DNA of 36,317 nucleotides from JBIKVP01 sp044356745 (GTDB lineage Bacteria > Pseudomonadota > Alphaproteobacteria > Rhizobiales > Beijerinckiaceae): positions 1 through 36,317 of the forward strand of contig JBIKVP010000014.1 in the NCBI GenBank assembly GCA_044356745.1. Reading direction: 5' to 3'. A program made the position numbers and the translations under genes. The notes below the pieces were generated by a model. That model was not told the DNA's origin. It saw nothing but the letters and a program-made list of their open reading frames with translations, and searched no databases. Positions 16,544-24,949 of this stretch are shown here, piece after piece (the stretch's first letter is position 1; each line of letters begins with the position of its first letter).

Positions 16544-17617
16544 TTATTGCGGTGTGTGATGCGAAGCGCGCGACAGCCTTTTAAGAAGGCTTAAAACCAG
16601 TGGACGTTTGTCAAGATTATAGGTCATCGCATCAAAGGCTTCTTGCTGAATGCCACCCCACGCCTCAACATAAGCAAGGGCTTTTCCCCTGCCATGTTTT
16701 GTCTCATCATGATTGATAGCGTGAACTTGCCTCGCCACCCATGAACGCGCATAATCAAGCACTATGGCCAGATCATCCGCCGTTGCTTTCGTGTTCAGCG
16801 TATCCGCCAATGCAATGGCTTTGGTAAGATCAATCTGGGGAAGTGCTTTAAACATCGTTTCAAGCGACGTAATTAACATGCGGCTTTCAGGACGAAGCAT
16901 TTGAAGCACGCGTTGCACCGAGCCTTCTGCGTTTTTAAGCGCAATGCTTATGTTATGTGATGTCTCTTGATTCCAAGGTGTGCCTAAAGATTCAATCACA
17001 TCTACAATCTGCGCATCGTTAAGGGGTTTAAGCATTAAACGCCGACAACGCGAGCGGATTGTCGGTAGCAAGCGCCCCGGACGATGCGAAATCAGCAAAA
17101 AGAGCGTTTTCGAAGGTGGCTCTTCAATCATTTTCAACAATGCGTTGGCACTGCTTGTATTAAGATCATCTGCGCTATCCACAAGACACACACGATAACC
17201 GCCCGCCCCTGAAGTCGCGGTCAAACGATGCAGAACATCGCGCACATCCTCAACATTAATCACGCTTGAGAGATTTTTTTTATCTGTTGTCAGCCCGCGT
17301 TTGAGCACGCTCACATCTGGATGCGCCTGTGCCGATATTTGGCGCACAACAGGATGATCCACTGAAACATCAAGCGTGGTTAACGTGCGGACATCTGCCC
17401 CTGACGCTAACACAGCCCGTGCGATACGATAGGCGAGTGTCGCCTTACCAATACCCACATCGCCGCCAAGGATCCACGCTTGCGGCATACGCCCCTGACG
17501 ACACACACTTAAAAACGCTTGCTCAGCCTCCTCCTGCCCAATCAAAACCATGCGATCACGCGGATGAGGCGTGCCAGCAACTTTGTCTGGTTCAGGAATA
17601 TCAGCGGTCATTGTCAT
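16544..17617 (-). CDS. holB: DNA polymerase III subunit delta'
   Basis: Delta' is a clamp-loader subunit. The 357-aa protein has a AAA+ fold with a P-loop GGDVGIGKAT at 51-60. DSADDLNTSSANALLKMIEEPP is the DEAD-box-like/SRC-proximal region and SRCRRLMLKPL follows. The N-terminal VLIGQEEAEQAF and AWILGGDVGIGK are typical of alphaproteobacterial delta'. Its first codons overlap the end of tmk by 17 nt, indicating translational coupling in a dacD-tmk-holB operon. In many Rhizobiales metG and tatD come next; here tig follows instead. ATG at 17611 is an alternative start. Confidence 0.93.
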   Translation of the reverse strand: MTMTADIPEPDKVAGTPHPRDRMVLIGQEEAEQAFLSVCRQGRMPQAWILGGDVGIGKATLAYRIARAVLASGADVRTLTTLDVSVDHPVVRQISAQAHPDVSVLKRGLTTDKKNLSSVINVEDVRDVLHRLTATSGAGGYRVCLVDSADDLNTSSANALLKMIEEPPSKTLFLLISHRPGRLLPTIRSRCRRLMLKPLNDAQIVDVIESLGTPWNQETSHNISIALKNAEGSVQRVLQMLRPESRMLITSLETMFKALPQIDLTKAIALADTLNTKATADDLAIVLDYARSWVARQVHAINHDETKHGRGKALAYVEAWGGIQQEAFDAMTYNLDKRPLVLSLLKRLSRASHHTPQ

Positions 17618-18254
17618 TGCTCAAAAACCGCTTTTGCACGGCTGTCCAGATATCAGCTTCAACATCATTTGAAGGTGCATCAGCGTTGATCAAGATACAA
17701 CGCTCTGGTTCACGTTGTGCAAGTTGTTGAAAGCCACGCCGTAACATCTGGTGATAACTCACATTTTCACGCTCAAAGCGATCAAGCGCAACACCACTTT
17801 GCTCACTGCGTTGCTCTGCGCGCATCAAGCCAATTTCAACAGGCAGATCAAGAATGAGCGTTAAATCAGGACGGGTATCTTCAACCACGACACGCTCCAA
17901 GGTATCAAGGGTTGTTTTCTCTAAACCCGTCGCTGTACCTTGATAAACCCGTGTTGAGTCCATAAAGCGATCACAAATAACCCAGCCGCCGCGTTTGAGC
18001 GTAGGGCGAATGAGCGTATTTAAATGATCAATGCGAGCCGCTGAGAAAAGCAATGTTTCAGCAAGCGCCCCTAACTTTTTGACTTTGCCTGATAAAATGA
18101 TTTTTCTCAGTCGATCTGCTTTGGGTGACCCGCCCGGTTCACGGGTGATGATGACTTCATAGCCCTCACGGCGTAAATGCGCAGCAAGGCGCATGGCTTG
18201 CGTGGATTTGCCAGCGCCCTCCCCGCCTTCAAGGGTGATGAAACGCCCCTTCAC
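17601..18254 (-). CDS. tmk: Thymidylate kinase
   Basis: Tmk phosphorylates dTMP to dTDP. The 217-aa protein shows P-loop GGEGAGKST at 10-18, the TREPGGSP segment near 37-44 and ICDRFMDSTRVYQG near 93-106 (DR motif). A lid region rich in Arg and Glu follows. The start is GTG at 18254, which overlaps the TGA of the preceding dacD in a GTGA junction. The stop overlaps holB. Both overlaps suggest a tightly coupled operon. Confidence 0.97.
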   Translation of the reverse strand: MKGRFITLEGGEGAGKSTQAMRLAAHLRREGYEVIITREPGGSPKADRLRKIILSGKVKKLGALAETLLFSAARIDHLNTLIRPTLKRGGWVICDRFMDSTRVYQGTATGLEKTTLDTLERVVVEDTRPDLTLILDLPVEIGLMRAEQRSEQSGVALDRFERENVSYHQMLRRGFQQLAQREPERCILINADAPSNDVEADIWTAVQKRFLSNDNDR

Positions 18255-19468
18255 GAACGCGCTTCCATCACTTTACGAAATCCTTGACGAATCCATTTTT
18301 GTGTCAACTCGCTCAAGGCATCCCATGAGCGACGGGTCAGTCCGCCGACTTGAACCTCATTTTTTGCATAAAGCGGAAGATCAAGCGCCTGAATATCATC
18401 GCGCATAACGATCAAACGACCAATCTTTGTCCCTGCTGGAAAAGGAGCTTTGACAGGCCCTGTATACACGACACGCGCATTGATTTTTTCAAGCGCACCG
18501 CGAGGCACAAGCATCTTGACCCCGCCTTGAGCGACAAGCCCCACTGTCATCTGATCTCCCCCAAAGACCCGCGCCTCAGCAATGACCTCTTCGGCTTCAA
18601 AGAGCGTTCGGGCTTCAAACGAGCGCGATCCCCATTCTAATAATTTACGTGCTTCTGTGGCTCTATCTCTTGCATTTTTGAGACCGTGCACGACAACAAT
18701 AAGCCTTTGCCCCCCGATCACCGCCGAGCCAACAAGACCATAATTGTCCTCAACATTCCCCGTTTGCAACCCATCCGCGCCAAAATCCATACCAAGTAAT
18801 GGATTGCGATTTTGTTGGCGCACTTTATTCCAGATAAATTCACGTCCCGAGAAAAAGCGATAAAGCTCAGGATATGATGTGATCACATGATTAGCCAACC
18901 GCGCAAGTTCACGCGATGTCACTTTTTGCTCTGCATGAGGCAATCCCGACGCATTGATAAAGACCGATTTCATTAAACCCAACTCGCGCGCGCGATCTGT
19001 CATGAGACGCGCAAAATTCGCTTCATTACCTGCTATGCCTTCAGCAAGCGTAATGGCGGCATCATTACCTGAGGAAACAAGCAAGCCATTGAGCAGGTCA
19101 CTGACCTTAATACGATTGCCCGTCAGCGAGAACATTGATGCGCCCCCCGCCACCGCGCCGCCGCGCCGCCATGCATTTTCAGAAACAGTCATCTCATCAT
19201 CAAGCTTGAGACGACCGCGCGAAATCTCTTCAAACACAACTGCAGCCGTCATGATTTTCGTCATGCTGGCGGGAATCACAAATTCATCAGCTGCTTTTTC
19301 AAATAAAATTGTTTGTGTGGTGGCATCCATCAAAATGGCTTGCGGCGCACTGGTCTGAAATGTCTGCGCTTGTAGAGGAGCAATCAGCACATAAAGGCTC
19401 AGAACCCCTGCAAGCCATAGCAATAGGCAATATACGAAGCGTTGATGTGTCGTGATGTATCGCACCAT
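18251..19468 (-). CDS. D-alanyl-D-alanine carboxypeptidase (PBP5/6-like, class C low-molecular-mass PBP)
   Basis: This is a periplasmic enzyme that trims the terminal D-Ala from peptidoglycan stem peptides. From the ATG at 19468 the protein has 405 aa: a signal peptide ending near LQA, the SxxK box ASMTK (Ser68, Lys71), SGN at 133-135, and a C-terminal domain with an amphipathic helix for membrane attachment. The third box, normally KTG, reads DGLQTGN (Gln235-Thr-Gly). The residue before TG is therefore Gln rather than Lys, which would be expected to weaken or alter activity. The frame is open from 19528, but this start gives a proper signal peptide, with GGGGAG close upstream. It leads dacD-tmk-holB. 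Confidence 0.9.
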   Translation of the reverse strand: MVRYITTHQRFVYCLLLWLAGVLSLYVLIAPLQAQTFQTSAPQAILMDATTQTILFEKAADEFVIPASMTKIMTAAVVFEEISRGRLKLDDEMTVSENAWRRGGAVAGGASMFSLTGNRIKVSDLLNGLLVSSGNDAAITLAEGIAGNEANFARLMTDRARELGLMKSVFINASGLPHAEQKVTSRELARLANHVITSYPELYRFFSGREFIWNKVRQQNRNPLLGMDFGADGLQTGNVEDNYGLVGSAVIGGQRLIVVVHGLKNARDRATEARKLLEWGSRSFEARTLFEAEEVIAEARVFGGDQMTVGLVAQGGVKMLVPRGALEKINARVVYTGPVKAPFPAGTKIGRLIVMRDDIQALDLPLYAKNEVQVGGLTRRSWDALSELTQKWIRQGFRKVMEARS

Positions 19469-19600
19469 GACTCCCCCATGTGACACGTTCAGTTTTGCGA
19501 TTAACAAACGCAAAAGACAAGTAATCAATCAGTGAATAATGTGCATTGAAGCCATTATGATGCAGTTGCACGATAATGGAGGTATGATCACAATCAAGCT

Positions 19601-19939
19601 TTAAGCGTCCTGCTTGCGAACAGGAATGCCGTTTTGCTCAAAAAGGGATTGTAATTCACCCGATTGAAACATTTCGCGCGTGATGTCACATCCGCCAACA
19701 AATTCGCCCTTAATATAAAGCTGCGGTATCGTTGGCCAACTGGCATAATCTTTAATGCCCTGACGAATGCCATCATCTTCAAGCACATTAATTCCTTTGA
19801 ATGACACACCAAGATAGCTCAGAATTTGCACCACCTGCCCCGAAAAACCGCACATCGGCAATTTTGGCGTGCCCTTCATAAACAGCACAACATCATTCGA
19901 TTTCACTTCTTGATCAATCTGTTCCAAAGCGCTGGACAT
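19601..19939 (-). CDS. grxD: Monothiol glutaredoxin, Grx4 family
   Basis: This is a CGFS-type glutaredoxin that binds a 2Fe-2S cluster with glutathione and acts in iron-sulfur delivery, often together with BolA. The 112-aa protein has the active-site CGFS with Cys30, preceded by LFMKGTPKLPM, then WPTIPQLYIKGEFVGGCDI (cis-Pro and GG-D motifs). The ATG at 19939 has GGGGAG 6 nt upstream; a TTG one codon earlier is unlikely. bolA lies 92 nt upstream on the same strand, a functional pair. Confidence 0.96.
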   Translation of the reverse strand: MSSALEQIDQEVKSNDVVLFMKGTPKLPMCGFSGQVVQILSYLGVSFKGINVLEDDGIRQGIKDYASWPTIPQLYIKGEFVGGCDITREMFQSGELQSLFEQNGIPVRKQDA

Positions 19940-20031
19940 CAATGTCTCCCCTCAACGTCTGTTGTTATGTGTAAGCACTGCTTGCTATTATGGGTAAGGT
20001 AATTTTAAAAATATTGACAACAGCCATGACA

Positions 20032-20265
20032 CTATTGAGCTACCACAGTTGTGAGCGCCAAAGCGTGAAGCGTGCCGCCCATGTGACCTTTGAGAGCAGC
20101 ATAAACCATTTGATGCTGCTGAACACGTGATTTTCCTGAAAATTCCTTTGAGGTCACCGTCGCCGCGTAATGATCCCCATCTCCCGCTAAATCTTTGATC
20201 ACCACCACAGCATCGGGAAGTGCATCTTTAATGTAGCGCTCAATCTCTTCTGAGGTCATAGCCAT
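20032..20265 (-). CDS. bolA: BolA family protein
   Basis: This small protein (77 aa from ATG 20265) works with CGFS glutaredoxins in Fe-S trafficking and signalling. The family signature is visible: VVIKDLAGDGDHYAATVTS, KSRVQQHQMVYAALKGHM with the invariant His in the C-terminal region, and LHALALTT. A TTG at 20271 and an ATG at 20259 are alternative starts. It is followed by grxD, as in most Alphaproteobacteria, but the purSQL genes that usually precede it in Rhizobiales are absent. Confidence 0.94.
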   Translation of the reverse strand: MAMTSEEIERYIKDALPDAVVVIKDLAGDGDHYAATVTSKEFSGKSRVQQHQMVYAALKGHMGGTLHALALTTVVAQ

Positions 20266-20345
20266 GCACAATCATCCACAGTTGAAATATTAAAACATCA
20301 AGATCACCGACAATCGCCGATGATCTCTCAAAAATTGTAAATACG

Positions 20346-20948
20346 TTATTTTCCAGCTTCGTCAAACATTTGCGCGACATAGTCCCAGTTAACAAGATGG
20401 TCTACAAACGCTTTGAGATAATCAGGTCGACGATTACGATAGTCGATGTAATAAGAATGTTCCCATACATCACAGCCCAGAATAGGCTTTGCTCCACCAT
20501 GAACAAGCGGGCTTTCACCGTTAGGTGTTTTCATAACAACAATTTTGCCGTTCTGTACTGCAAGCCATGACCAGCCCGAACCAAACTGCGTGACACCTGC
20601 TTGAATGAAATCTTCTTTCATTTTATCCACAGAGCCAAAATCAGCAATAATCTGCTTCTCAAGACTTCCTGGAATTGCGCCACCACCATTGGGTTTCATC
20701 CAGTTCCAGAAGTGAAGGTGGTTATAATGCTGCCCCGCGTTGTTGAAGAGTCCTGCATTTTTGCCAAATGCCCCCTTCACAACCTCTTCCAAAGATTTAC
20801 CTTCAAATTCAGAACCTTTAAGCAGATTATTGCCGTTATTCACATAAGCAAGATGATGCTTATCGTGATGATATTCGAGCGTCTCGCGTGACATATAAGG
20901 TTGCAACGCGTCATAAGCATAGGGCAGATCCAGCAAAGAAAATGTCAT
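20346..20948 (-). CDS. sodB: Superoxide dismutase (Fe/Mn family)
   Basis: SodB converts superoxide to hydrogen peroxide and oxygen in the cytosol. The 200-aa protein has all four metal ligands: His27 (EYHHDKHH), His77 (QHYNHLHFW), Asp160 and His164 (CDVWEHSYYIDY). Gln73, in the NNAGQHYNH segment, sits in the N-terminal half, the arrangement typical of iron-type enzymes, so Fe is more likely than Mn. GGAG lies 8 nt before the ATG. It is divergent from the membrane-protein gene at 21073. The upstream region has a CGTTGC/GCAACG inverted repeat at 21000-21019. Confidence 0.96.
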   Translation of the reverse strand: MTFSLLDLPYAYDALQPYMSRETLEYHHDKHHLAYVNNGNNLLKGSEFEGKSLEEVVKGAFGKNAGLFNNAGQHYNHLHFWNWMKPNGGGAIPGSLEKQIIADFGSVDKMKEDFIQAGVTQFGSGWSWLAVQNGKIVVMKTPNGESPLVHGGAKPILGCDVWEHSYYIDYRNRRPDYLKAFVDHLVNWDYVAQMFDEAGK

Positions 20949-21072
20949 TGGTTTACTCCGTCAATGTGAATCGGGTGATATGAGCTTTAAAAAACCATAC
21001 GTTGCATCTGGTAGCAACGCTGTTTAAACGTTAAAAGACAATAAATGACGTTAAAGACGATGGGGTGGCACG

Positions 21073-22758
21073 GTGAAACACGTTGACGCAAAAGGGATCG
21101 AAAGACAAGGCTGGCTGGTGATCGCCCTGTTATTAGCAGGTATTGTCATATTCACGGCGGGTTTGTTTTTGATGCGTGTTGAGCTCGGCGCTCCTCTCAT
21201 CATAAGTGGCAGTATCTTGACCGCAACGGGCGCTCTGATCTGGAACCTGACATACTTAATTTCAGAGCTGTATGCATGGCGCGTGAGTATGAAAATGCCA
21301 ACGCTTATTACACCTTCATCTCCCATCACCCCCCCCCAAGTTTCGACTGAGTATGCCCCTCCTCCAGCTGCTCAAAGTCCTACAGTAATAACGCCTGATC
21401 CTATTATATCACCTGTTTTAGAGCGTTTTGAGCCTGTTTTAACACCTGAAACATATGCTCAAGTCACATCAGAAAATTCGTCCTCCAGTGTGATGCGCGA
21501 GACAAATCAACTACCTCCTCTGGTCGAGCCAGCAACTCCAGAACCAATCCCAACTAATAGCAATAAAACTGAAGCTGCGTCCGTCGTTCGCCCCGTTTTG
21601 CCTATCATTGCCACCGTGATGGCGTCGCCCTTAATGCGCGATGACATCCCTTCCCGTGAAGCCCCCATTGGCATTAAACAAAGCGTTGATGACACACTTG
21701 AACTCGGTAGCCTTGTAACATCTTTTGATCACATGGCGGCGGCACTTTCCTCCGCTGATGAAGCGCAAATTGATTCGCTACAGACGAATCAGCAAGAGTA
21801 TCAAGGGGAGGCCAACGATCAAACCTCAGATATGGGTCAGCTTATTTCAGCGGCGCTTGCTGGTTTTGAAGTGACGCCACCGCCACATCATGAAAGAGCG
21901 TCTCAAATAATTGATGAGGAACGCTACATGATTAAAGCGTACAAAGAATTGGATGATGAAAACATTTCATCTCCAATTCACCCACAAGAACGCAACACCA
22001 CAACAACGCATACATCCACCCATGACGGCCCTTCTGAACTCCCTTCAGCGGATTTTGATTTGGACGCGATGCTGGCGCGTCTTGCGCTTCCACAAGTTGC
22101 CCCCGCAGAGAATGATCCAGCTGATTATGTTTCCGTGTCTATTGAGCAAATAAATATTGCACATTCTGACGTGCAATCTCCAGTGGGAGATTTTTCCGTT
22201 GAGCAACCTTTATCGCACCCTGTGAGCCAAGAGAACCAAGAGCATCGCCCAAGCGATAAGAGCCAAGATCCATTACAAGACGAGCAACGCAACGCACTCA
22301 TCAATGAGCCTGCGGCCATGACCGTTGAAACACTCATCGAAGCACAGTTTCGGGGCGAAGAGCCAACGCACGATATGCGTTTATCTGAAAGCGCAACTGA
22401 TCTTGAAATCCAGATCAATGCCGCTTTGCAACCGGCTGCTGAACCAACTTATCATCAAGAACAATCGTTATCAGACATTCAAGAAGCCGCTGATAATGCA
22501 CATGTTGTTGCAGAGCCAGAATCAATGCTTGCTGAGCATGCTCCCGAGGCATCAGAGCCTATTGTTGTTGGCCGTTACACCGTGGGTGAGCACACGTACG
22601 CAATGTTCTCCGATGGAAGTATTGAGGCTAATACGTCAGAGGGACTTTATCGGTTTAGTTCAATGGATGACCTTAAAGCGTTTATCCAGCAATTGAGCCA
22701 AGGGCAAATTCTCAATGATGATGCTCACCCTGCTCCACCCGCTTCAGCGCATGGTTGA
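21073..22758 (+). CDS. Membrane-anchored protein of unknown function
   Basis: This 561-aa protein starts at GTG. It has two hydrophobic segments near residues 14-33 and 39-62, separated by a short turn. About 440 residues of Pro, Glu, Ser, Thr and Ala-rich low-complexity, acidic sequence follow. The C-terminus (about residues 500-545) is an ordered block: GRYTVGEHTYAMFSDGSIEA, then EGLYRFSSMDDLKAFI. That block looks conserved among Rhizobiales hypothetical proteins of similar layout. The disordered region would be cytoplasmic if both ends are inside. It lies upstream of timA on the same strand and could be co-transcribed. No function can be deduced. Confidence 0.75.
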   Translation: MKHVDAKGIERQGWLVIALLLAGIVIFTAGLFLMRVELGAPLIISGSILTATGALIWNLTYLISELYAWRVSMKMPTLITPSSPITPPQVSTEYAPPPAAQSPTVITPDPIISPVLERFEPVLTPETYAQVTSENSSSSVMRETNQLPPLVEPATPEPIPTNSNKTEAASVVRPVLPIIATVMASPLMRDDIPSREAPIGIKQSVDDTLELGSLVTSFDHMAAALSSADEAQIDSLQTNQQEYQGEANDQTSDMGQLISAALAGFEVTPPPHHERASQIIDEERYMIKAYKELDDENISSPIHPQERNTTTTHTSTHDGPSELPSADFDLDAMLARLALPQVAPAENDPADYVSVSIEQINIAHSDVQSPVGDFSVEQPLSHPVSQENQEHRPSDKSQDPLQDEQRNALINEPAAMTVETLIEAQFRGEEPTHDMRLSESATDLEIQINAALQPAAEPTYHQEQSLSDIQEAADNAHVVAEPESMLAEHAPEASEPIVVGRYTVGEHTYAMFSDGSIEANTSEGLYRFSSMDDLKAFIQQLSQGQILNDDAHPAPPASAHG

Positions 22759-22787
22759 TCGGATATTCTTAATAACGCGCTTTATAG

Positions 22788-22809
22788 GGATGGATTCGTT
22801 GATCCATCC
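22788..22809 (+). other. Hairpin in the gap before timA
   Basis: GGATGGAT (22788-22795) and ATCCATCC (22802-22809) form a perfect 8-bp stem with loop TCGTTG. There is no following T tract, so it is either a weak terminator for the upstream gene or a leader structure of timA. Confidence 0.5.
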
Positions 22810-22869
22810 GCACTATATGAAAGCATAATGGGTTAGTGCTCTCCTTTAAACCGCAATCAGTGAGTTGTT

Positions 22870-23592
22870 ATGCAAAACGGATTTGATCCCCTCACCATCA
22901 TTTTCATTGGTCTTGCGATTTTCATCGCGTGGCGCTTGCGTTCTGTGCTTGGTCAAAAAACGGGACATGAAAAACCGCCCGAGCCGATTTTCAAACCACG
23001 TGATTCTGATACAGCGCGCACGGTTGATGGCAATGACAACGTTGTTCCTTTACCCTCAAGTGCGAAAGCGCGTCCTCAAGAGCGCGTGGCACGTGAACAG
23101 GAAGGACCGCGCTGGGGTACACTTGTACAGGCTGATTCAGAGCAAGCCAAAGGCTTTGATGCCATCGCCGCCATTGAGCCTGACTTTGATGCCCAAGATT
23201 TTTCTGAGGGTGCTAAATACGCTTATGAAATGATCGTGACGGCCTTTGCGAAAGGGGATCGCAAAACATTGAAAGACCTCCTTACCAAGGAGGTCTTTGA
23301 TAGCTTTAATGACGTTATTGAGCAGCGAGAGCGAGACAAGCACACCGTTGAAAGCACATTTGTGGGCATTGATAAGCTTACTTTTGATCAAGTCAGCGTC
23401 AAAGGCAAAGATGCTGCCATTACCGTTACCATTCACTCACAATTAATCAGTGCCACGCGTGATGCAGCGGGCAATGTGATTGAAGGCAATCCGGAAACGA
23501 TTACGACGGTTTCCGATACGTGGACGTTTGCACGCCAGCTTAAAAGCGATGATCCAAATTGGCTTCTAGCTGCGACAGGTGGCGATGATTAA
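22870..23592 (+). CDS. Tim44/TimA family membrane-associated protein
   Basis: This 240-aa protein belongs to the bacterial relatives of mitochondrial Tim44. An N-terminal membrane segment (about residues 7-22, LTIIFIGLAIFIAWRL) is followed by a Pro/Arg-rich linker. The C-terminal Tim44-like domain begins near FSEGAKYAYEMIVTAFAKGDRKTLKDLL and ends with SDTWTFARQLKSDDPNWLLAAT. In Alphaproteobacteria these proteins (TimA) are membrane-associated; their role is poorly defined. The stop overlaps the ATG of mltA, so both are translated together, as in many Rhizobiales. Confidence 0.9.
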   Translation: MQNGFDPLTIIFIGLAIFIAWRLRSVLGQKTGHEKPPEPIFKPRDSDTARTVDGNDNVVPLPSSAKARPQERVAREQEGPRWGTLVQADSEQAKGFDAIAAIEPDFDAQDFSEGAKYAYEMIVTAFAKGDRKTLKDLLTKEVFDSFNDVIEQRERDKHTVESTFVGIDKLTFDQVSVKGKDAAITVTIHSQLISATRDAAGNVIEGNPETITTVSDTWTFARQLKSDDPNWLLAATGGDD

Positions 23593-24793
23593 AAGATGTG
23601 CATATGTGCAATGTGGATTAATGCTTTTCATGGGACACAGCTTGATGTCACCTCTCCATGCACAAAATGCGTCTCAACAACCTGCTGAAATTCAAATATT
23701 GTCACCAGACGTGATACCCACTCGGTTATCATTTAATGATTTAGATGGCTGGGCAGTTGATCAGCATATGAGTGCATTTGAAGCATTTCGTGCCTCATGT
23801 GTTCAGATGATCAAAAACAAGCCTGATCTTCGGCTCGCACGCCCTCCTTCTGCTGCCCTCATCAAGGTTTGCCAAAAAGCCCTTCACATCTCGTCGATAT
23901 CAACAGCTCAAGAGGCAAAAGCCTTTTTTGAAAAACATTTTACGCCCTATCGCATCACACCTGCGTCAGGCTCTGGTTTTATGACAGGGTATTATGAACC
24001 TGAAGTTGAAGGGTCTTTGACACAAAGCGAAGCATTCCCTTGGCCATTACGGGCACGTCCCAGTGATCTCATCACGATCCCACAAGGTGAAACACGCAAA
24101 GGCCTTCCCGAAGGTTATTCAGGTGCACGTCTAAGCGAGAATGGATCATGGCAAGCTTATCCTGATCGCGATGCCATTGAAAATGGTGCGATTGATGCGC
24201 TTACAACGCCACTGCTTTATGTCCGCGATGAAGCGGAAGCGTTCAGCATTCAAGTGCAAGGCTCAGCCCGTATTCGCCTCGTTGATGGACGTAACATACG
24301 CGTTGCTTATGCAGGGCGTAACGGCCACCCCTACACCTCAATTGGAAAGCGTGCGGTTGAAAAGGGTTATCTTGCTCTTGAAGAAGCCACAATGGATCGT
24401 TTGATGGCATGGCTTCGCGCCAATCCCATGAAGGGGCAAGCGCTCATGCGCGAAAATCGCTCCTTCGTTTTTTTTCGCATTGCGGATGAACTTGATCCCG
24501 CCAAAGGGCCTTTAGGCGCTGCTTCCGTTCAACTCACGCCTGAACGTTCGCTCGCCGTTGATCGCAACATCTGGAGCTATGGATTGCCTGTATGGATAGA
24601 CACAGATCTGTCAAACCTTCATATGTCCCGCGCTCACCATTTAAAGCGTCTCATGGTTGCTCAAGATACAGGATCAGCAATTGTTGGCGCAGCACGTGCT
24701 GATTATTTTGTCGGATCAGGCGAGAATGCACGCCTTATAGCCAGTCGCATTCGCCACCCCATGCAAATGAGTGTGCTTGTGCCTCATGACTAG
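23585..24793 (+). CDS. mltA: Membrane-bound lytic murein transglycosylase A
   Basis: MltA cleaves the glycan strand of peptidoglycan, forming 1,6-anhydro ends. The 402-aa protein has a signal peptide ending near LHAQ, GFMTGYYEPEVEGS at the start of the MltA domain and VQGSARIRLVDGRNIRVAYAG in the middle. A C-terminal 3D domain carries AQDTGSAIVGAARADYF with the three conserved Asp. The ATG at 23585 overlaps the timA stop and has AGG 5-8 nt upstream; a GTG at 23579 is in the same frame. In relatives the final motif often reads with a WG pair after the third Asp; here it is DYFVGSG, a mild divergence. Confidence 0.95.
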   Translation: MIKRCAYVQCGLMLFMGHSLMSPLHAQNASQQPAEIQILSPDVIPTRLSFNDLDGWAVDQHMSAFEAFRASCVQMIKNKPDLRLARPPSAALIKVCQKALHISSISTAQEAKAFFEKHFTPYRITPASGSGFMTGYYEPEVEGSLTQSEAFPWPLRARPSDLITIPQGETRKGLPEGYSGARLSENGSWQAYPDRDAIENGAIDALTTPLLYVRDEAEAFSIQVQGSARIRLVDGRNIRVAYAGRNGHPYTSIGKRAVEKGYLALEEATMDRLMAWLRANPMKGQALMRENRSFVFFRIADELDPAKGPLGAASVQLTPERSLAVDRNIWSYGLPVWIDTDLSNLHMSRAHHLKRLMVAQDTGSAIVGAARADYFVGSGENARLIASRIRHPMQMSVLVPHD

Positions 24794-24949
24794 GCTGTAC
24801 AAGCCCTTGCATGATGGGTCATGGATTACGTCAACTCCCTTGTCATAATGTAGGGTTTAGAGGCATATATCCTATGCATCATGGTCTGTAGAGATCGATT
24901 CGCTCTAAACAGAGTAGTCTCTTACCCATAGATCGTTTTTGAGAGTGAT

